Below, in pieces: positions 25,335-34,961 of a DNA stretch of 64,000 nt (within the stretch, counting starts at the first letter, position 1; every line of letters begins with the position of its first letter). Below the pieces are notes generated by a model, which worked only from the letters and a program-made list of their open reading frames with translations, did not search any database and was not told the origin of the DNA. The position numbers and the translations under genes were made by a program. Location: NCBI RefSeq assembly GCF_001870465.1, contig NZ_MDGK01000017.1, positions 434,001 to 498,000 of the forward strand, written 5' to 3'. Source of the DNA: Pseudomonas extremorientalis (lineage in GTDB: Bacteria > Pseudomonadota > Gammaproteobacteria > Pseudomonadales > Pseudomonadaceae).

Positions 25335-26546
25335 TCAGGCTTTAGTGACCAACCCATCCGCGCGAAACATCCCGCGAATCCCGCGCACCGCCTGGCGAAT
25401 CCGATCCTGGTTCTCGATCAGCGCAAAGCGCACGTGATCATCGCCATACTCGCCAAATCCAATCCCGGGCGACACACATACCTTCGCCTCCAGCAGCAAT
25501 TTCTTGGCAAATTCCAGCGAGCCCAGGGCGGCATACTGCTCGGGAATCTTGGCCCAGACGTACATCGACGCCTTGGGGTTCTCCACCATCCAGCCCAGCT
25601 CATGCAGGCCCTTGACCAGCACATTGCGGCGCTGGCGGTACTGCTCGGCGATGTCCTTCACGCACTGCTGGTCGCCTTCCAATGCAGCAATCGCGGCGAC
25701 TTGCAGCGGGGTAAAGGTGCCGTAGTCGTGGTAGCTCTTGATCCGCGCCAGGGCGTTGACCAGTTCCGGGTTACCCACCATGAATCCGATGCGCCAGCCG
25801 GCCATGTTGTAGCTCTTGGACAGGGTGAAAAACTCCACCGCAATGTCCTTGGCGCCCGGCACTTGCATGATCGACGGGGCTTTCCAGCCGTCGTAGACGA
25901 TGTCGGCGTAGGCCAGGTCATGCACCACCAGCACGTCGTACTGCTTGGCCAGGGCAATCACGCGTTCGAAGAAGTCCAGCTCCACGCACTGCGCGGTAGG
26001 GTTGGACGGGAAGCCCAGGATCATCATTTTCGGCTTGGGGATCGAGCCGCGAATCGCCCGTTCCAGCTCAGCGAAGAAGTCCACGCCAGGCACCAGCGGC
26101 ACTGAACGCACCTGGGCACCGGCAATCACCGCACCGTAGATGTGGATCGGATAGCTCGGGTTGGGCACCAGCACCGTGTCGCCCTGGTCCAGGGTGGCGA
26201 GCATCAAGTGCGCCAGGCCTTCCTTGGAACCGATGGTGACGATGGCTTCCGACTCGGGGTCGATGTCCACTTCATAGCGGTCCTTGTACCAGCGCGAAAT
26301 CGCCCGGCGCAGACGCGGAATGCCTTTGGAGGTGGAGTAGCCGTGGGTGTCTTCACGCTGGGCGACGGTGACCATTTTCTCCACGATGTGGGCAGGCGTG
26401 GCGCCGTCAGGGTTACCCATGCTCAAGTCGATGATGTCTTCGCCGCGCCGACGCGCAGCCATCTTCAGCTCGGCAGTGATATTGAAAACATACGGGGGGA
26501 GTCGATCTATGCGCGCAAAGCGGCGCGGCGAACCTTGGTCGGCCAT
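25335..26546 (-). CDS. alaC: Alanine/glutamate-pyruvate aminotransferase
   Basis: The 403-aa PLP enzyme of aminotransferase class I/II has the AlaC pattern: [54 protein letters not shown], and the PLP lysine in [16 protein letters not shown]. It makes alanine from pyruvate and glutamate. The start is the ATG at 26546. It is a single-gene unit, and the upstream gene is divergent. Confidence 0.92.
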   Translation of the reverse strand: MADQGSPRRFARIDRLPPYVFNITAELKMAARRRGEDIIDLSMGNPDGATPAHIVEKMVTVAQREDTHGYSTSKGIPRLRRAISRWYKDRYEVDIDPESEAIVTIGSKEGLAHLMLATLDQGDTVLVPNPSYPIHIYGAVIAGAQVRSVPLVPGVDFFAELERAIRGSIPKPKMMILGFPSNPTAQCVELDFFERVIALAKQYDVLVVHDLAYADIVYDGWKAPSIMQVPGAKDIAVEFFTLSKSYNMAGWRIGFMVGNPELVNALARIKSYHDYGTFTPLQVAAIAALEGDQQCVKDIAEQYRQRRNVLVKGLHELGWMVENPKASMYVWAKIPEQYAALGSLEFAKKLLLEAKVCVSPGIGFGEYGDDHVRFALIENQDRIRQAVRGIRGMFRADGLVTKA

Positions 26547-26742
26547 TGTTGCCTCGAGAGTACGTAAGCGCCCGGAACCGTCCGAGCGACGTCGGCCACT
26601 GCGGTGGCCTGCGGGGCAGACAATACGGTCGATGATGGCCAGTTGTCCAGATGCGTAGGAAAATTTTCTGCATGGAGTCGCGCGTGGATATGCCCCTATA
26701 CTCGATACGGGTTTGTTCCCTCATAAGAAGGAGACTGTTCGT

Positions 26743-27225
26743 ATGGATCAGCAGACAAAACAACCGTTGGAGCCACGCATGGAAGCAGGCAAGGCCCTGG
26801 TGATTGCCGGTGTACAGGGGCGTTATTCGAAGGCCACCGTGGGCGATATTCCCAAATTGTGGGAGTTGTTCGACACCTGCATCAAGGACATCAAGAAGCG
26901 CGTCGGCGGTGTGACCTATGGCGTTTGCCATAACCCCAACCATGGCGAATTCGACTACATGGCGGGTGTCGAAGTCCCCAACAAGGGCGACGTGCCGAGC
27001 AACTTTGAATACATCGAAATTCCGCCGCTCAACTATGCCGTGTTCCCGCATTACGGGCCGGTGCAGGCGCTGGAACAGACGTACGAACGCATCATGTTCG
27101 AGTGGCTGCCGCACTCGGGCTACAAGGTGATGGGTGCGGATTTCGAACGCTACAGCGAGGATTTTGATGCGCGTAAGGGCACCGGGACGGTGGAGATCTG
27201 GTTGCCGGTGGGCGAAAGAGGCTGA
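26743..27225 (+). CDS. GyrI-like small-molecule-binding domain protein
   Basis: The 160-aa product is a stand-alone effector-binding domain of the AraC/GyrI-like (SOUL-like BarA/RobA) type: LVIAGVQGRYSKATVGDIPKLWELF, GVTYGVCHNPNHGEFDYMAGVEV and the end YEIxLPV-like form VEIWLPVGERG. Such proteins bind hydrophobic or cationic compounds. There is no DNA-binding domain. The ATG at 26743 has a strong AAGGAG site. Confidence 0.85.
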   Translation: MDQQTKQPLEPRMEAGKALVIAGVQGRYSKATVGDIPKLWELFDTCIKDIKKRVGGVTYGVCHNPNHGEFDYMAGVEVPNKGDVPSNFEYIEIPPLNYAVFPHYGPVQALEQTYERIMFEWLPHSGYKVMGADFERYSEDFDARKGTGTVEIWLPVGERG

Positions 27226-27235
27226 AGCACTCGCC

Positions 27236-27287
27236 GATGTCACGTAAACAGGACATTGACGTCTGAAAGTCATGTTTACGTGACATC
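27236..27287. terminator. Long perfect inverted repeat between convergent genes
   Basis: GATGTCACGTAAACA (27236-27250) and its exact reverse complement (27273-27287) form a 15-bp stem with a 22-nt loop. The loop holds a further ACATTGAC/GTCATGT pairing option. It lies between the GyrI-like stop and the GNAT stop codon, so it probably terminates both transcripts, though it lacks a T-tract. Confidence 0.55.
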
Positions 27288-27786
27288 AAAGGGCTGGGTT
27301 AAACACCCTCTTCAATCTGCGCTCATACCCGATCCGCCCTTTATACGCCTCCCCGCTATCGACCCAACCAGCCGACAGATACAACCCCATCGCCGCCACA
27401 TTGTCCGCGTCCACCGACAACTCCAGGCCCCTGATCTGCGGCCACGCAGCCAATGCCGCCGCCGGCAGCGCCTGCAAGCACGCCTTCCCAAACCCGCGCC
27501 CTTGTTGATGCCGATCGACCTGCAACGCATGCAGGGTCGCGCTGTGCTCATCGGCCCAATGGGGCAGGCACGGTGGGCGTTTGAGCAGCAGGAAGGCCAC
27601 CGGGATTTCATCGGCGAGCAGGGCGAAGCCTTTGATGGCACCGGTGCTGGGATTGACCAGCAGGCTGTTCAGCGCACAGTAGATATCGCCGGAGTACGGC
27701 AGTTGCTCGGGATGCACTTGCAGGGTGTCGAGTTGCTGTTTCTGCACAAGGCTCAGCGTCTCATAGGCGACGAGGCGGGTTTCCAT
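27286..27786 (-). CDS. GNAT family N-acetyltransferase
   Basis: The 166-aa product has a GNAT fold with the motif LHALQVDRHQQGRGFGKACLQAL (acetyl-CoA loop QGRGFG) and the C-terminal LELSVDADNVAAMGLYLSAGWVDSGEAYKGRIGYERRL. The acceptor is unknown. The start is the ATG at 27786 (METRLVAYETL); a longer frame exists upstream but overlaps the next promoter. Its stop codon is inside the inverted repeat at 27236-27287. Confidence 0.86.
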   Translation of the reverse strand: METRLVAYETLSLVQKQQLDTLQVHPEQLPYSGDIYCALNSLLVNPSTGAIKGFALLADEIPVAFLLLKRPPCLPHWADEHSATLHALQVDRHQQGRGFGKACLQALPAAALAAWPQIRGLELSVDADNVAAMGLYLSAGWVDSGEAYKGRIGYERRLKRVFNPAL

Positions 27787-27935
27787 CGGTGGCGCATCCG
27801 AAATCCTACAAAGAGGCGTGGATTCTAGCGGGTTTGCCGAGGGCGAAATTATTTTTAAGCGGGGTGTCGATTTGTCGGCGGGCCATTCGACCAAGGGTGT
27901 CTTCCGTGATGTTTTCCAACCCGAGGAGTATCGCC

Positions 27936-28355
27936 ATGAGCACTGCCATCAACACCCTGATCGAACAATGGAAGCAAGCTGTCACCGCCAAGGATGTCGA
28001 CAAGATTGTCAGCTTTTATGCCGAGGATATCGTCGCGTTCGACGCCGTTGGCGCCCTGCAATTCAAAGGCAAGGCCGCTTACCAGGCGCACTGGAAGGCC
28101 TGCATGGAGTTCTGCCCCGGCCCCGGCGTTTTCGACTTTCATGAGCTGCATATCGTAACCGGAGAAGACAGCGCCTTTGCCCACTGGCTCGCCCACTGTG
28201 GTGGCGCCGGGCCGGATGGCGTGCTCAAGACGTGCTGGATGCGGGTCAGCGCCGGTTACCAGCGCATCAACGGGCAGTGGAAGGTGGTGCATGAGCACTG
28301 GTCCGCGCCTTTTGACATGGAAACCGGCGCCGGTCTGTTCGACCTGAAACCTTGA
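27936..28355 (+). CDS. NTF2/SnoaL-like protein
   Basis: The 139-aa product is a compact cone-fold (NTF2/SnoaL-like) protein: INTLIEQWKQAVTAKDVDKIVSFYAEDIVAFDAVGALQFKGKAAYQ and GYQRINGQWKVVHEHWSAPFD. Such domains bind or isomerise small molecules. The ATG at 27936 follows GAGGAG. Along with the following DGPF protein and ECF sigma factor it makes the common ECF42-linked gene set. Confidence 0.87.
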   Translation: MSTAINTLIEQWKQAVTAKDVDKIVSFYAEDIVAFDAVGALQFKGKAAYQAHWKACMEFCPGPGVFDFHELHIVTGEDSAFAHWLAHCGGAGPDGVLKTCWMRVSAGYQRINGQWKVVHEHWSAPFDMETGAGLFDLKP

Positions 28356-28397
28356 CCTGCGCGATCTATAGTCAGTAATCCGAAAACGGAGAACGCC

Positions 28398-28742
28398 ATG
28401 AAATACTTGTGCCTGATCTACAGCAACGAACAGGTGCTGCACACCTCGCCGGACAGCCCCGCCGACCCGGAGTGCTTCGCCTACGCGCAGTCCGTGCAGG
28501 CCAGCGGTCGCATGCTGGCCGCCGAGCCGTTGGAGTCGGTGAGCACCGCCACCACCGTGCGCATGCGCAATGGCAAGCTGTCGATCACCGACGGGCCGTT
28601 TGCCGAAACCAAGGAACAGCTCGCCGGCTTCTACCTGATCGAGGCCCGTGACTTGAACGAAGCGATCCAGGTGGCTGGCGGTATTCCGGCCGCCCGGGTC
28701 GGCAGTGTAGAAGTGCGTCCCGTGCGTGAATTGAATCTGTGA
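28398..28742 (+). CDS. YCII/DGPF domain protein
   Basis: The 114-aa product starts MKYLCLIYSNEQVL and has ITDGPFAETKEQLAGFYLIEARDLNEA, including the DGPF motif that names the group. Genes of this type are almost always found with an ECF42-family sigma factor and are thought to be its targets or partners. The stop overlaps the GTG start of the sigma gene by 4 bp. Confidence 0.92.
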   Translation: MKYLCLIYSNEQVLHTSPDSPADPECFAYAQSVQASGRMLAAEPLESVSTATTVRMRNGKLSITDGPFAETKEQLAGFYLIEARDLNEAIQVAGGIPAARVGSVEVRPVRELNL

Positions 28743-29953
28743 CTGCAACAACCTCGGTCGATGCCCTTTACCGCAGTGAATCACGTCGGGTTCTCGCAAC
28801 GCTGATTCGCTTGCTGGGCGACTTCGACCTGGCCGAAGAAGCCCTGCACGACGCGTTTTTCGTCGCCGTGCAGCGCTGGCCCCTGGACGGTGTGCCGGCC
28901 AACCCAAGGGCATGGCTGGTGTCGACCGGGCGCTTCAAGGCCATCGACCGTCTGCGCCGCCAGGCGCGGTTTACCCCGTTGTTGCAGGAGCAGGCCGACA
29001 CGCTGGAAGCGGCTGACTGGAGCGATCAAGACGTGGAAGACGACCGCCTGCGCCTTATTTTCACCTGCTGCCACCCAGCACTGGCGGCAGATGCCCAGGC
29101 GGCGCTGACCCTGCGTGAGATCTGCGACCTCACCACCGAGGAAATCGCCCGGGCGTTCCTGGCCACGCCGGCGACCATCGCCCAGCGCATCGTGCGCGCC
29201 AAGGGCAAGATCCGCGAGGCGAAAATCCCTTATCAAGTGCCGTCCAGGGAGGCGCTGCCGGAGCGTTTGGATGCGGTGCTGCGGGTGATTTACCTGGTGT
29301 TCAACGAGGGGTATTCGGCGTCCATCGGTGCCGACCTGACCCGCGAGGAGTTGACCCGCGAAGCGATTCGCCTGGGGCGCCTGCTGATGGAGTTGTTGCC
29401 CGAACCGGAAGTCATGGGCCTGCTGGCCTTGATGCTGCTGCACGAGTCCCGCTGCCCGGCGCGCACCTCGGCCGAGGGTGAGTTGGTGCTGCTGGCTGAG
29501 CAGGATCGCTCGCTGTGGGACGCCTCGTTGATTGCCGAAGGTTGTGCCCTGGTCGAGCGCGCGCTGGGCACACGGCGCTTTGGTCCGTATTGCCTGCAGG
29601 CCGCCATCGCCGCGGTGCATGCCGAAGCGGCGCGTGCCGATGAGACGGACTGGCCGCAGATCGTCGGGCTCTACGATGTATTGCTCAGGGCCGTGCCGTC
29701 ACCGGTGATCGAACTGAACCGCGCCGTAGCCCTGGCCATGCGCGATGGGCCGTTGGCGGGGTTGCAGCAGGTGGAGGGCATTCTGGCACGCGGCGAGTTG
29801 CTGGATTACCACTGGGTGCATTCGGCGCGGGGGGAATTCTGCCGGCAACTGGGGCGCGTCGAAGAGGCGCGCGCCGCCTACGCAAAAGCCCTGTCGCTGA
29901 CCCAGCAGGGCCCGGAACGACGTTTCCTCGAACAACGTTTGCAAAACCTCTAG
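28739..29953 (+). CDS. ECF42-type RNA polymerase sigma factor
   Basis: The 404-aa product has sigma-70 regions 2 and 4 in the first 180 residues (LGDFDLAEEALHDAFFVAVQRW, LTLREICDLTTEEIARAFLATPATIAQRIVRAKGKIREA) followed by a long helical C-terminal domain with TPR-like features, as in ECF42 (also called SigJ-like) factors. There is no anti-sigma gene next to it, which fits the class, where the C-terminal domain is thought to control activity. It starts at GTG overlapping the DGPF gene stop. Confidence 0.9.
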   Translation: MTATTSVDALYRSESRRVLATLIRLLGDFDLAEEALHDAFFVAVQRWPLDGVPANPRAWLVSTGRFKAIDRLRRQARFTPLLQEQADTLEAADWSDQDVEDDRLRLIFTCCHPALAADAQAALTLREICDLTTEEIARAFLATPATIAQRIVRAKGKIREAKIPYQVPSREALPERLDAVLRVIYLVFNEGYSASIGADLTREELTREAIRLGRLLMELLPEPEVMGLLALMLLHESRCPARTSAEGELVLLAEQDRSLWDASLIAEGCALVERALGTRRFGPYCLQAAIAAVHAEAARADETDWPQIVGLYDVLLRAVPSPVIELNRAVALAMRDGPLAGLQQVEGILARGELLDYHWVHSARGEFCRQLGRVEEARAAYAKALSLTQQGPERRFLEQRLQNL

Positions 29954-29959
29954 GCGGTG

Positions 29960-30814
29960 TCATTCGAGCATTTGACTGAGCATCCAACTGCCCGCCGGCC
30001 CGGGTGGGTGTTGTCGCGACCACAACGCATCCACCGCCACCGAGCGTGGCCAACCCCGAACGTTGAGTTCAACCAGCTCGGCATTGCCAAAGCGCTCCAC
30101 TAACCAGCGTGGTAACTCCGCCCAGCCGAAACCGAGTTGAGCCATCTCCATCAGCATCAGAAAACTCGGCGCCGACCACACCCGGCCCATGGGGCGTGTC
30201 TCGTTGGGGCTGATGATGCTTGCCAGGCGCAGTTCCCGGTGTTGTTGCAGGGCTTGCGAGTCGATGTTTTCTACGCGCGCCAATGGGTGAGTGGGGGCGA
30301 CGAACAGTGCGATTTCCGTGCGTTCGGCCACGGGCGAGTGGGTCAGGTCGGGCGGGTAGATGTGCTGGGCTTCGATCAAGGCAATCTGTGCACGGCCGCT
30401 CTGCACCAGGGCGATCAGGTCTTCACACTCGGCGATCAGCCATTCCAGTTCAAGGTCCGGGTAGCGATGTTCAAAGGCCTTGAGGGCGATCTCGAAGCGT
30501 TCCGACTGATACGTATCGGACATGGCGATCGTGACCTTCGGCTCCAACCCCTGGGACAACTGGCTCGCCGCCAGTTCCAGGCGACTGCTGGCCTCCAGCA
30601 CCTGTTCGGCGCGTTGCAGCAGCACATGGCCGGCCGGGGTCAGCGTCGGCTTGCGGCTGCTGCGGTCGAACAGCACCACATCCAGGTCAATCTCCAGGCT
30701 CGCCACGGCCGCACTGACGGTGGACTGGCTCTTGCCCAGCTTGCGTGCCGCCGCCGAAAACGAGCCTTGGGTGGCGGCCTGGACAAACGCTTGCAGCACT
30801 TCGTGGGAGGCCAT
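29960..30814 (-). CDS. LysR family regulator, AceR-like context
   Basis: The 284-aa LysR protein has a helix-turn-helix at the start (HEVLQAFVQAATQGSFSAAARKLGKSQSTVSAAVASLEIDLDVVLFDRS) and an effector domain. It is divergent from the PACE efflux gene with 56 bp between starts, the same layout as aceI/aceR in Acinetobacter, so the PACE gene is the probable target. It ends 6 bp from the convergent sigma gene. Confidence 0.9.
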   Translation of the reverse strand: MASHEVLQAFVQAATQGSFSAAARKLGKSQSTVSAAVASLEIDLDVVLFDRSSRKPTLTPAGHVLLQRAEQVLEASSRLELAASQLSQGLEPKVTIAMSDTYQSERFEIALKAFEHRYPDLELEWLIAECEDLIALVQSGRAQIALIEAQHIYPPDLTHSPVAERTEIALFVAPTHPLARVENIDSQALQQHRELRLASIISPNETRPMGRVWSAPSFLMLMEMAQLGFGWAELPRWLVERFGNAELVELNVRGWPRSVAVDALWSRQHPPGPAGSWMLSQMLE

Positions 30815-30870
30815 GACTATCGCCTTGATCGATGGTTATTAGTTATGAAGTATCGATTCAAAGGGTAATC

Positions 30871-31347
30871 ATGGCAACCATCGTCCGTCACAGAGCACAG
30901 GTTATGAGCCCTACCAAGTCGATTACTGAACGCGTTTGCCAGGCCCTGGGTTTTGAAGGCCTGGCGTTGTTGATCTGTACGCCGCTGCTGGTCTGGATCA
31001 CCGGCAGGCCGGCCCTGGAAATGGGCGCAGTGACCCTGGGCCTGAGCCTGTTGGCGCTGACCTGGAACGTCATCTTCAACAGCCTGTTCGACCGCCTCAA
31101 GGTGCGCCTGCAACTGTCCAACGGCGGTTGGACGCGGGTGTTGCATGCGCTGATGTTCGAAGGCGGGCTGATCATCGTCGCCGTGCCGCTGATCGCGGCG
31201 TGGCTGAACATCAGCCTGATGCAGGCGTTCATGCTCGACATCGGCGTGTTGCTGTTTTTCCTGCCGTACACCTATGTGTATCACTGGGGGTATGACGTGA
31301 TCCGGGAAAAAATCATCAACAGAAACGCGCCTGCAGGTTATGTGTGA
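30871..31347 (+). CDS. PACE family multidrug efflux transporter
   Basis: The 158-aa product has four hydrophobic helices as a tandem bacterial transmembrane pair: TERVCQALGFEGLALLICTPLLVWI, LGLSLLALTWNVIFNSLFDRLK, RVLHALMFEGGLIIVAVPLIAAWL and LDIGVLLFFLPYTYVYHWGYD. The conserved FEG and WNxxFNxxFD motifs define the PACE group, which exports chlorhexidine and similar cationic biocides. I placed the start at the ATG at 30871 (AAAGGG upstream); an ATG at 30904 is also possible. Confidence 0.88.
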   Translation: MATIVRHRAQVMSPTKSITERVCQALGFEGLALLICTPLLVWITGRPALEMGAVTLGLSLLALTWNVIFNSLFDRLKVRLQLSNGGWTRVLHALMFEGGLIIVAVPLIAAWLNISLMQAFMLDIGVLLFFLPYTYVYHWGYDVIREKIINRNAPAGYV

Positions 31348-31349
31348 AA

Positions 31350-32108
31350 TCAGAGGAACATGCCGCCTGAGGCTTCGATGCGTTGCCCGGTGATCCAGTG
31401 GCTGCCATCGGCCAGCAGGGTCGAGATCGCCCCGCCAATGTCGTCGGGCAAACCGGCGCGACCCAGGGCGGTGTTGTTGGCCACCATCGCATTCACATCC
31501 GGGTTGTCGCGCACGGCGCCGCCGCTGAAATCCGTGGCAATGGCGCCAGGGGCCAGGGTGTTCACGCTGATCCCGCGCGGGCCCAGTTCCTTGGCCTGGT
31601 AGCGCGACAGCACTTCCACCGCACCTTTCATCGACGCATAAGCCGCATACCCCGGCAGGCTGAACCGCGCCAGGCCGCTGGAAATATTGAGGATGCGCCC
31701 ACCATCGCAGATCAGCGGCAGCAATTTTTGCGTGAGGAAAAACGGCGCCTTGAAGTGGATCGCTACCAATTGGTCGAACTGCGCTTCGGTGGTCTCGGCA
31801 AAACTGGCGTGGGCGCCGATACCGGCGTTGTTGATCAGAAAGTTGAAGTGATCCTGTGCGAACACATCCTTTAGCAGGGTGCCGACTTCGCCGACAAAGG
31901 CATCGAAGCGGTCGCTCTGGCTCACATCCAGTTGCAGCATGGCGGCGCGGCCACCCAGGGCCTGGACCTGCTCGACCACCGTCTGGGCTTCAGCCGCCGC
32001 GCTGTGGTAGGTGCCGATGATGTCGACGCCCTGGGCCGCCAGGTGCAGCGCGGCGCTTTTGCCCAGGCCACGGCTGGCGCCGGTGATCAGTGCGATTTTA
32101 CGGGGCAT
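31350..32108 (-). CDS. SDR family oxidoreductase
   Basis: The 252-aa classical short-chain dehydrogenase/reductase has the cofactor motif TGASRGLG, the NNAG motif in FLINNAGIGAHAS, a catalytic Ser (NISSGLARFS) and YASMK as the YxxxK pair. The substrate is unknown. It is divergent from a LysR gene at 32215 that probably regulates it. It ends 2 bp from the convergent PACE gene. Confidence 0.92.
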   Translation of the reverse strand: MPRKIALITGASRGLGKSAALHLAAQGVDIIGTYHSAAAEAQTVVEQVQALGGRAAMLQLDVSQSDRFDAFVGEVGTLLKDVFAQDHFNFLINNAGIGAHASFAETTEAQFDQLVAIHFKAPFFLTQKLLPLICDGGRILNISSGLARFSLPGYAAYASMKGAVEVLSRYQAKELGPRGISVNTLAPGAIATDFSGGAVRDNPDVNAMVANNTALGRAGLPDDIGGAISTLLADGSHWITGQRIEASGGMFL

Positions 32109-32214
32109 GGTGCAGTCCTCTCAGGTGATTAGTGGGACTGAGTGTATTTATTCGTCCGTAACGTGATAAACAGCGCCATACCGGAATCACTGGCCGGATA
32201 AGGCGAACAATCCC

Positions 32215-33111
32215 ATGAATAAACTTGAGCTGTTGCGCACCTTCGTGCGCGTCACCGAACTGTCGAGTTTTACCCAGGCCGGCGAGAGCCTCGGCCTGCC
32301 GCGCTCGACCGTGTCCGAGCATGTGCAAGCCCTGGAAGAACTGCTCGGCGCGCGCCTGTTGCAACGCACCACGCGTAAGGTGCAGGCGACCCAGGACGGC
32401 CGGGTTTTGTATGAGCGCAGCAAGGACCTGCTGTCGCATATGGAGGAGTTGGAGGGGTTGTTTCGCCAGGCTGAGGCGCAACTGAGCGGGCGCATCCGGG
32501 TGGACATGCCCACCGTGATGGCGAGGGAGTTGATCCTGCCGCGCTTGCCCGAATTCATGGACGCGCATCCGCTGATCGAGCTGGAGATCAGCAGTTCCGA
32601 CCGCCAGGTGGACCTGATCGCCGAAGGCTTTGATTGCGTGTTGCGTGTCGGTGCCCAGCCGGATCAAACGGTGGTCGCACGAAAAGTCTGCAGCATGCCG
32701 ATGGTCAACTGCGTAAGCCCGGTCTACCTGCAACGCTATGGCTCGCCGATGACCCTGGCGGACCTGGCGCAGCATCAACTGGTGCATTACGTGCGGCCGC
32801 TGGGGTCACGTTCGGCGGGCTTCGAGTACCAGCAGGGCAACAAGGTGCACCGCGTGCCGATGGCCGGGCGGGTCACGGTCAACAGCACAGATGCCTATCA
32901 GGCTGCCTGCCTGGGTGGTTTCGGGATTACCCAGGTGCCGTTGCTCGGTATCCGCGAGTTGCTGGCGCGTGGCGAACTGGTCAGCGTCCTGCCGGATTAC
33001 CCGGCTCCCCCATTGGACGTGTCGCTGCTCTATGCCGGGCAACGGCATTTGCCGCAACGTGTGCGGGTATTCATGGAGTGGCTGGCTGCGACGTTGCAAG
33101 CCCAGCTCTAA
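32215..33111 (+). CDS. LysR family regulator
   Basis: The 298-aa product has the LysR helix-turn-helix ([53 protein letters not shown]) and the LysR substrate-binding domain. The RTTRKV wing places it in the DhcR/PA-type group that often controls an adjacent oxidoreductase. It is divergent from the SDR gene across 106 bp. Its 3' end overlaps the next gene by 4 bp, convergently. Confidence 0.9.
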   Translation: MNKLELLRTFVRVTELSSFTQAGESLGLPRSTVSEHVQALEELLGARLLQRTTRKVQATQDGRVLYERSKDLLSHMEELEGLFRQAEAQLSGRIRVDMPTVMARELILPRLPEFMDAHPLIELEISSSDRQVDLIAEGFDCVLRVGAQPDQTVVARKVCSMPMVNCVSPVYLQRYGSPMTLADLAQHQLVHYVRPLGSRSAGFEYQQGNKVHRVPMAGRVTVNSTDAYQAACLGGFGITQVPLLGIRELLARGELVSVLPDYPAPPLDVSLLYAGQRHLPQRVRVFMEWLAATLQAQL

Positions 33112-34025
33112 CGCCGTGCCGACAATTGCTGCGGCGCCAGGAACGCGTCGTGGAAGTAATCGCGCACCGCCTGCATCGCCGGGGTGAACGCGCGCTCGCG
33201 GTGCCAGGCCAGGCCCACGCTCATCGGCGTGACGGGGTCGGTGACGGTGAGGGTTTCGATGCGCTTGCCTTCCAGGGACCAGGGCCGATGCACCAGGTCG
33301 GACAGGATCGCCACGCCGCTGCCATTGGCGACCATGCTGCGCACCGCTTCCACCGAACTGGTGCGCAGCCGCACCTGGGGCGTTTGCCCGGCCTGTTCCC
33401 AATAGCGCATAGCGCTGTGTTCGGCCTCGTCGACGGTGAGCAGGATGTAGGGCTCCCGGGCCACATCGGCCAGGCTCACGGCGCCGCGCTCGCACAGCGG
33501 GTGGTGGCTGGGCAGCCACAGGCGGCGTTCCGAGTTGAACAAGATCTCCGAGACGATAGCCGGGTGGGTAAGGTTGGCGGTGAGCACCACCGCCATGTCG
33601 AACTGGCCGTCGAGCAAACCCTGTTCGATGGCCTGGCGTTCCTGCTCGAAGACCTCGATGGTCACGTCCGGGTGCCAGTGCTCCATGCGCTGCAAGTGGT
33701 GCGGCAGGAAGTAGCCGAGCACCGTGTAGCTGGCCGCCAGGCGCAGCACGCCGCTGGCGCGGTAGTCGGGCAGCGGGCTGTTCAGCGCGTCATCGACACT
33801 GCGCAGGATCACATAGGCGCGGTTGAGAAAATGCCGCCCGGCGTCGGTCAGGTTCATGCCCTGGGCCGAACGCACGAACAGTTGCACACCGAGCATGCCC
33901 TCCAGCTCCTTGATCGCCGTGGTCACCGCCGACTGGGAGATGTTCAGGTGGATGGCCGCCTGGGAAATCTGGCCGATTTCGGCGGTGGCGACAAAGTAGC
34001 GGACTTGGCGCAAGGTCAGGGACAT
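33108..34025 (-). CDS. LysR family regulator of the pxp operon
   Basis: The 305-aa LysR protein ([56 protein letters not shown]) is of the CbbR-like type. The start is the ATG at 34025 with GGAGAGG; a TTG 12 bp earlier is less likely. It is divergent from pxpA, with 120 bp between starts, so it probably senses 5-oxoproline or a related acid and controls pxpABC. That link is inference from position. Confidence 0.88.
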   Translation of the reverse strand: MSLTLRQVRYFVATAEIGQISQAAIHLNISQSAVTTAIKELEGMLGVQLFVRSAQGMNLTDAGRHFLNRAYVILRSVDDALNSPLPDYRASGVLRLAASYTVLGYFLPHHLQRMEHWHPDVTIEVFEQERQAIEQGLLDGQFDMAVVLTANLTHPAIVSEILFNSERRLWLPSHHPLCERGAVSLADVAREPYILLTVDEAEHSAMRYWEQAGQTPQVRLRTSSVEAVRSMVANGSGVAILSDLVHRPWSLEGKRIETLTVTDPVTPMSVGLAWHRERAFTPAMQAVRDYFHDAFLAPQQLSARR

Positions 34026-34145
34026 CGGCCTCTCCAAAACGTAGGATTATCTGATTTTCAGAAGATGGGTCATCTGATAATAGATCTTCCCAAGGGGTCA
34101 AGGGGCAGCCTACTTTTCCTGCATCACTTAGGCGGAGCGACTTCG

Positions 34146-34904
34146 ATGCAGGCAGTGGATTTCAATTCGGACATGGGCGAAGGCTTCGGCCCCTGGACCA
34201 TCGGCGATGGCGTCGACGCTGAGCTGATGGCCTACATCAGCTCGGCCAATATCGCCACCGGCTTCCACGCCGGCGACCCCGGCACCATGCGCCGCACCGT
34301 CGAGCGGGCCAAGCAATTGGGCGTGGGCATCGGCGCGCATCCTGGCTTCCGGGACCTGGTCGGCTTTGGCCGCCGCCATATCAACGCTCCGGCCCAGGAG
34401 CTGGTGGACGACATGCTCTACCAGCTTGGTGCTCTGCGGGAAATTGCCCGCGCCCAGGGCATGACCCTGCAACACATCAAACCCCACGGCGCGCTGTACA
34501 TGCACCTGGCCCGCGACGAAGAAGCCGCGCGCCTGCTGGTACAGAACCTGCGCATCATCGAACCGACGCTGCTGCTGTACTGCATGCCCAACTCGGTGAT
34601 CTGGCGTGTCGCGCAGGAGCTGGGACAGCCGGTGGTCCGGGAGTTTTATGCCGACCGTGAGTACGATCTGACCGGCTCCATCGTGTTTACCCGCAATGTG
34701 CGGGCGCTGGACCCGGCGACGGTGGCGGCGCGCGTCCTGCGGGCCTGTCAGACGGGACTTGTGCGAACCGTGGAAGGCGAAGACCTGTTTATCGAATTCG
34801 ACTCCATCTGCCTGCACAGCGACACCCCCGGTGCGCTGGAGCTGGTGGAAGCCACCCGCGAAGCGCTGGACCAAGCGGGCATCACGGTCAAGACACCACA
34901 ATAA
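34146..34904 (+). CDS. pxpA: 5-oxoprolinase subunit A
   Basis: The 252-aa LamB/YcsF family protein starts [21 protein letters not shown] and has [35 protein letters not shown] and [12 protein letters not shown], the conserved metal- and substrate-site segments. With PxpB and PxpC it forms the ATP-dependent enzyme that opens 5-oxoproline to glutamate. The ATG at 34146 follows a GGAG site. It heads the operon pxpA-pxpB-pxpC. Confidence 0.92.
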   Translation: MQAVDFNSDMGEGFGPWTIGDGVDAELMAYISSANIATGFHAGDPGTMRRTVERAKQLGVGIGAHPGFRDLVGFGRRHINAPAQELVDDMLYQLGALREIARAQGMTLQHIKPHGALYMHLARDEEAARLLVQNLRIIEPTLLLYCMPNSVIWRVAQELGQPVVREFYADREYDLTGSIVFTRNVRALDPATVAARVLRACQTGLVRTVEGEDLFIEFDSICLHSDTPGALELVEATREALDQAGITVKTPQ

Positions 34905-34961
34905 AAATCATCGCCTTATTTTTTCGCCTGCCTTTCTACAATGATTCCAAGAGGAACAGAC

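Noticed and set aside
32634..34145. Long upstream extension of the pxpA reading frame to 756 aa
   Set aside because: The extra residues overlap two LysR genes in other frames and look like shadow translation; the ATG at 34146 with a GGAG site and the PxpA N-terminus are clear.
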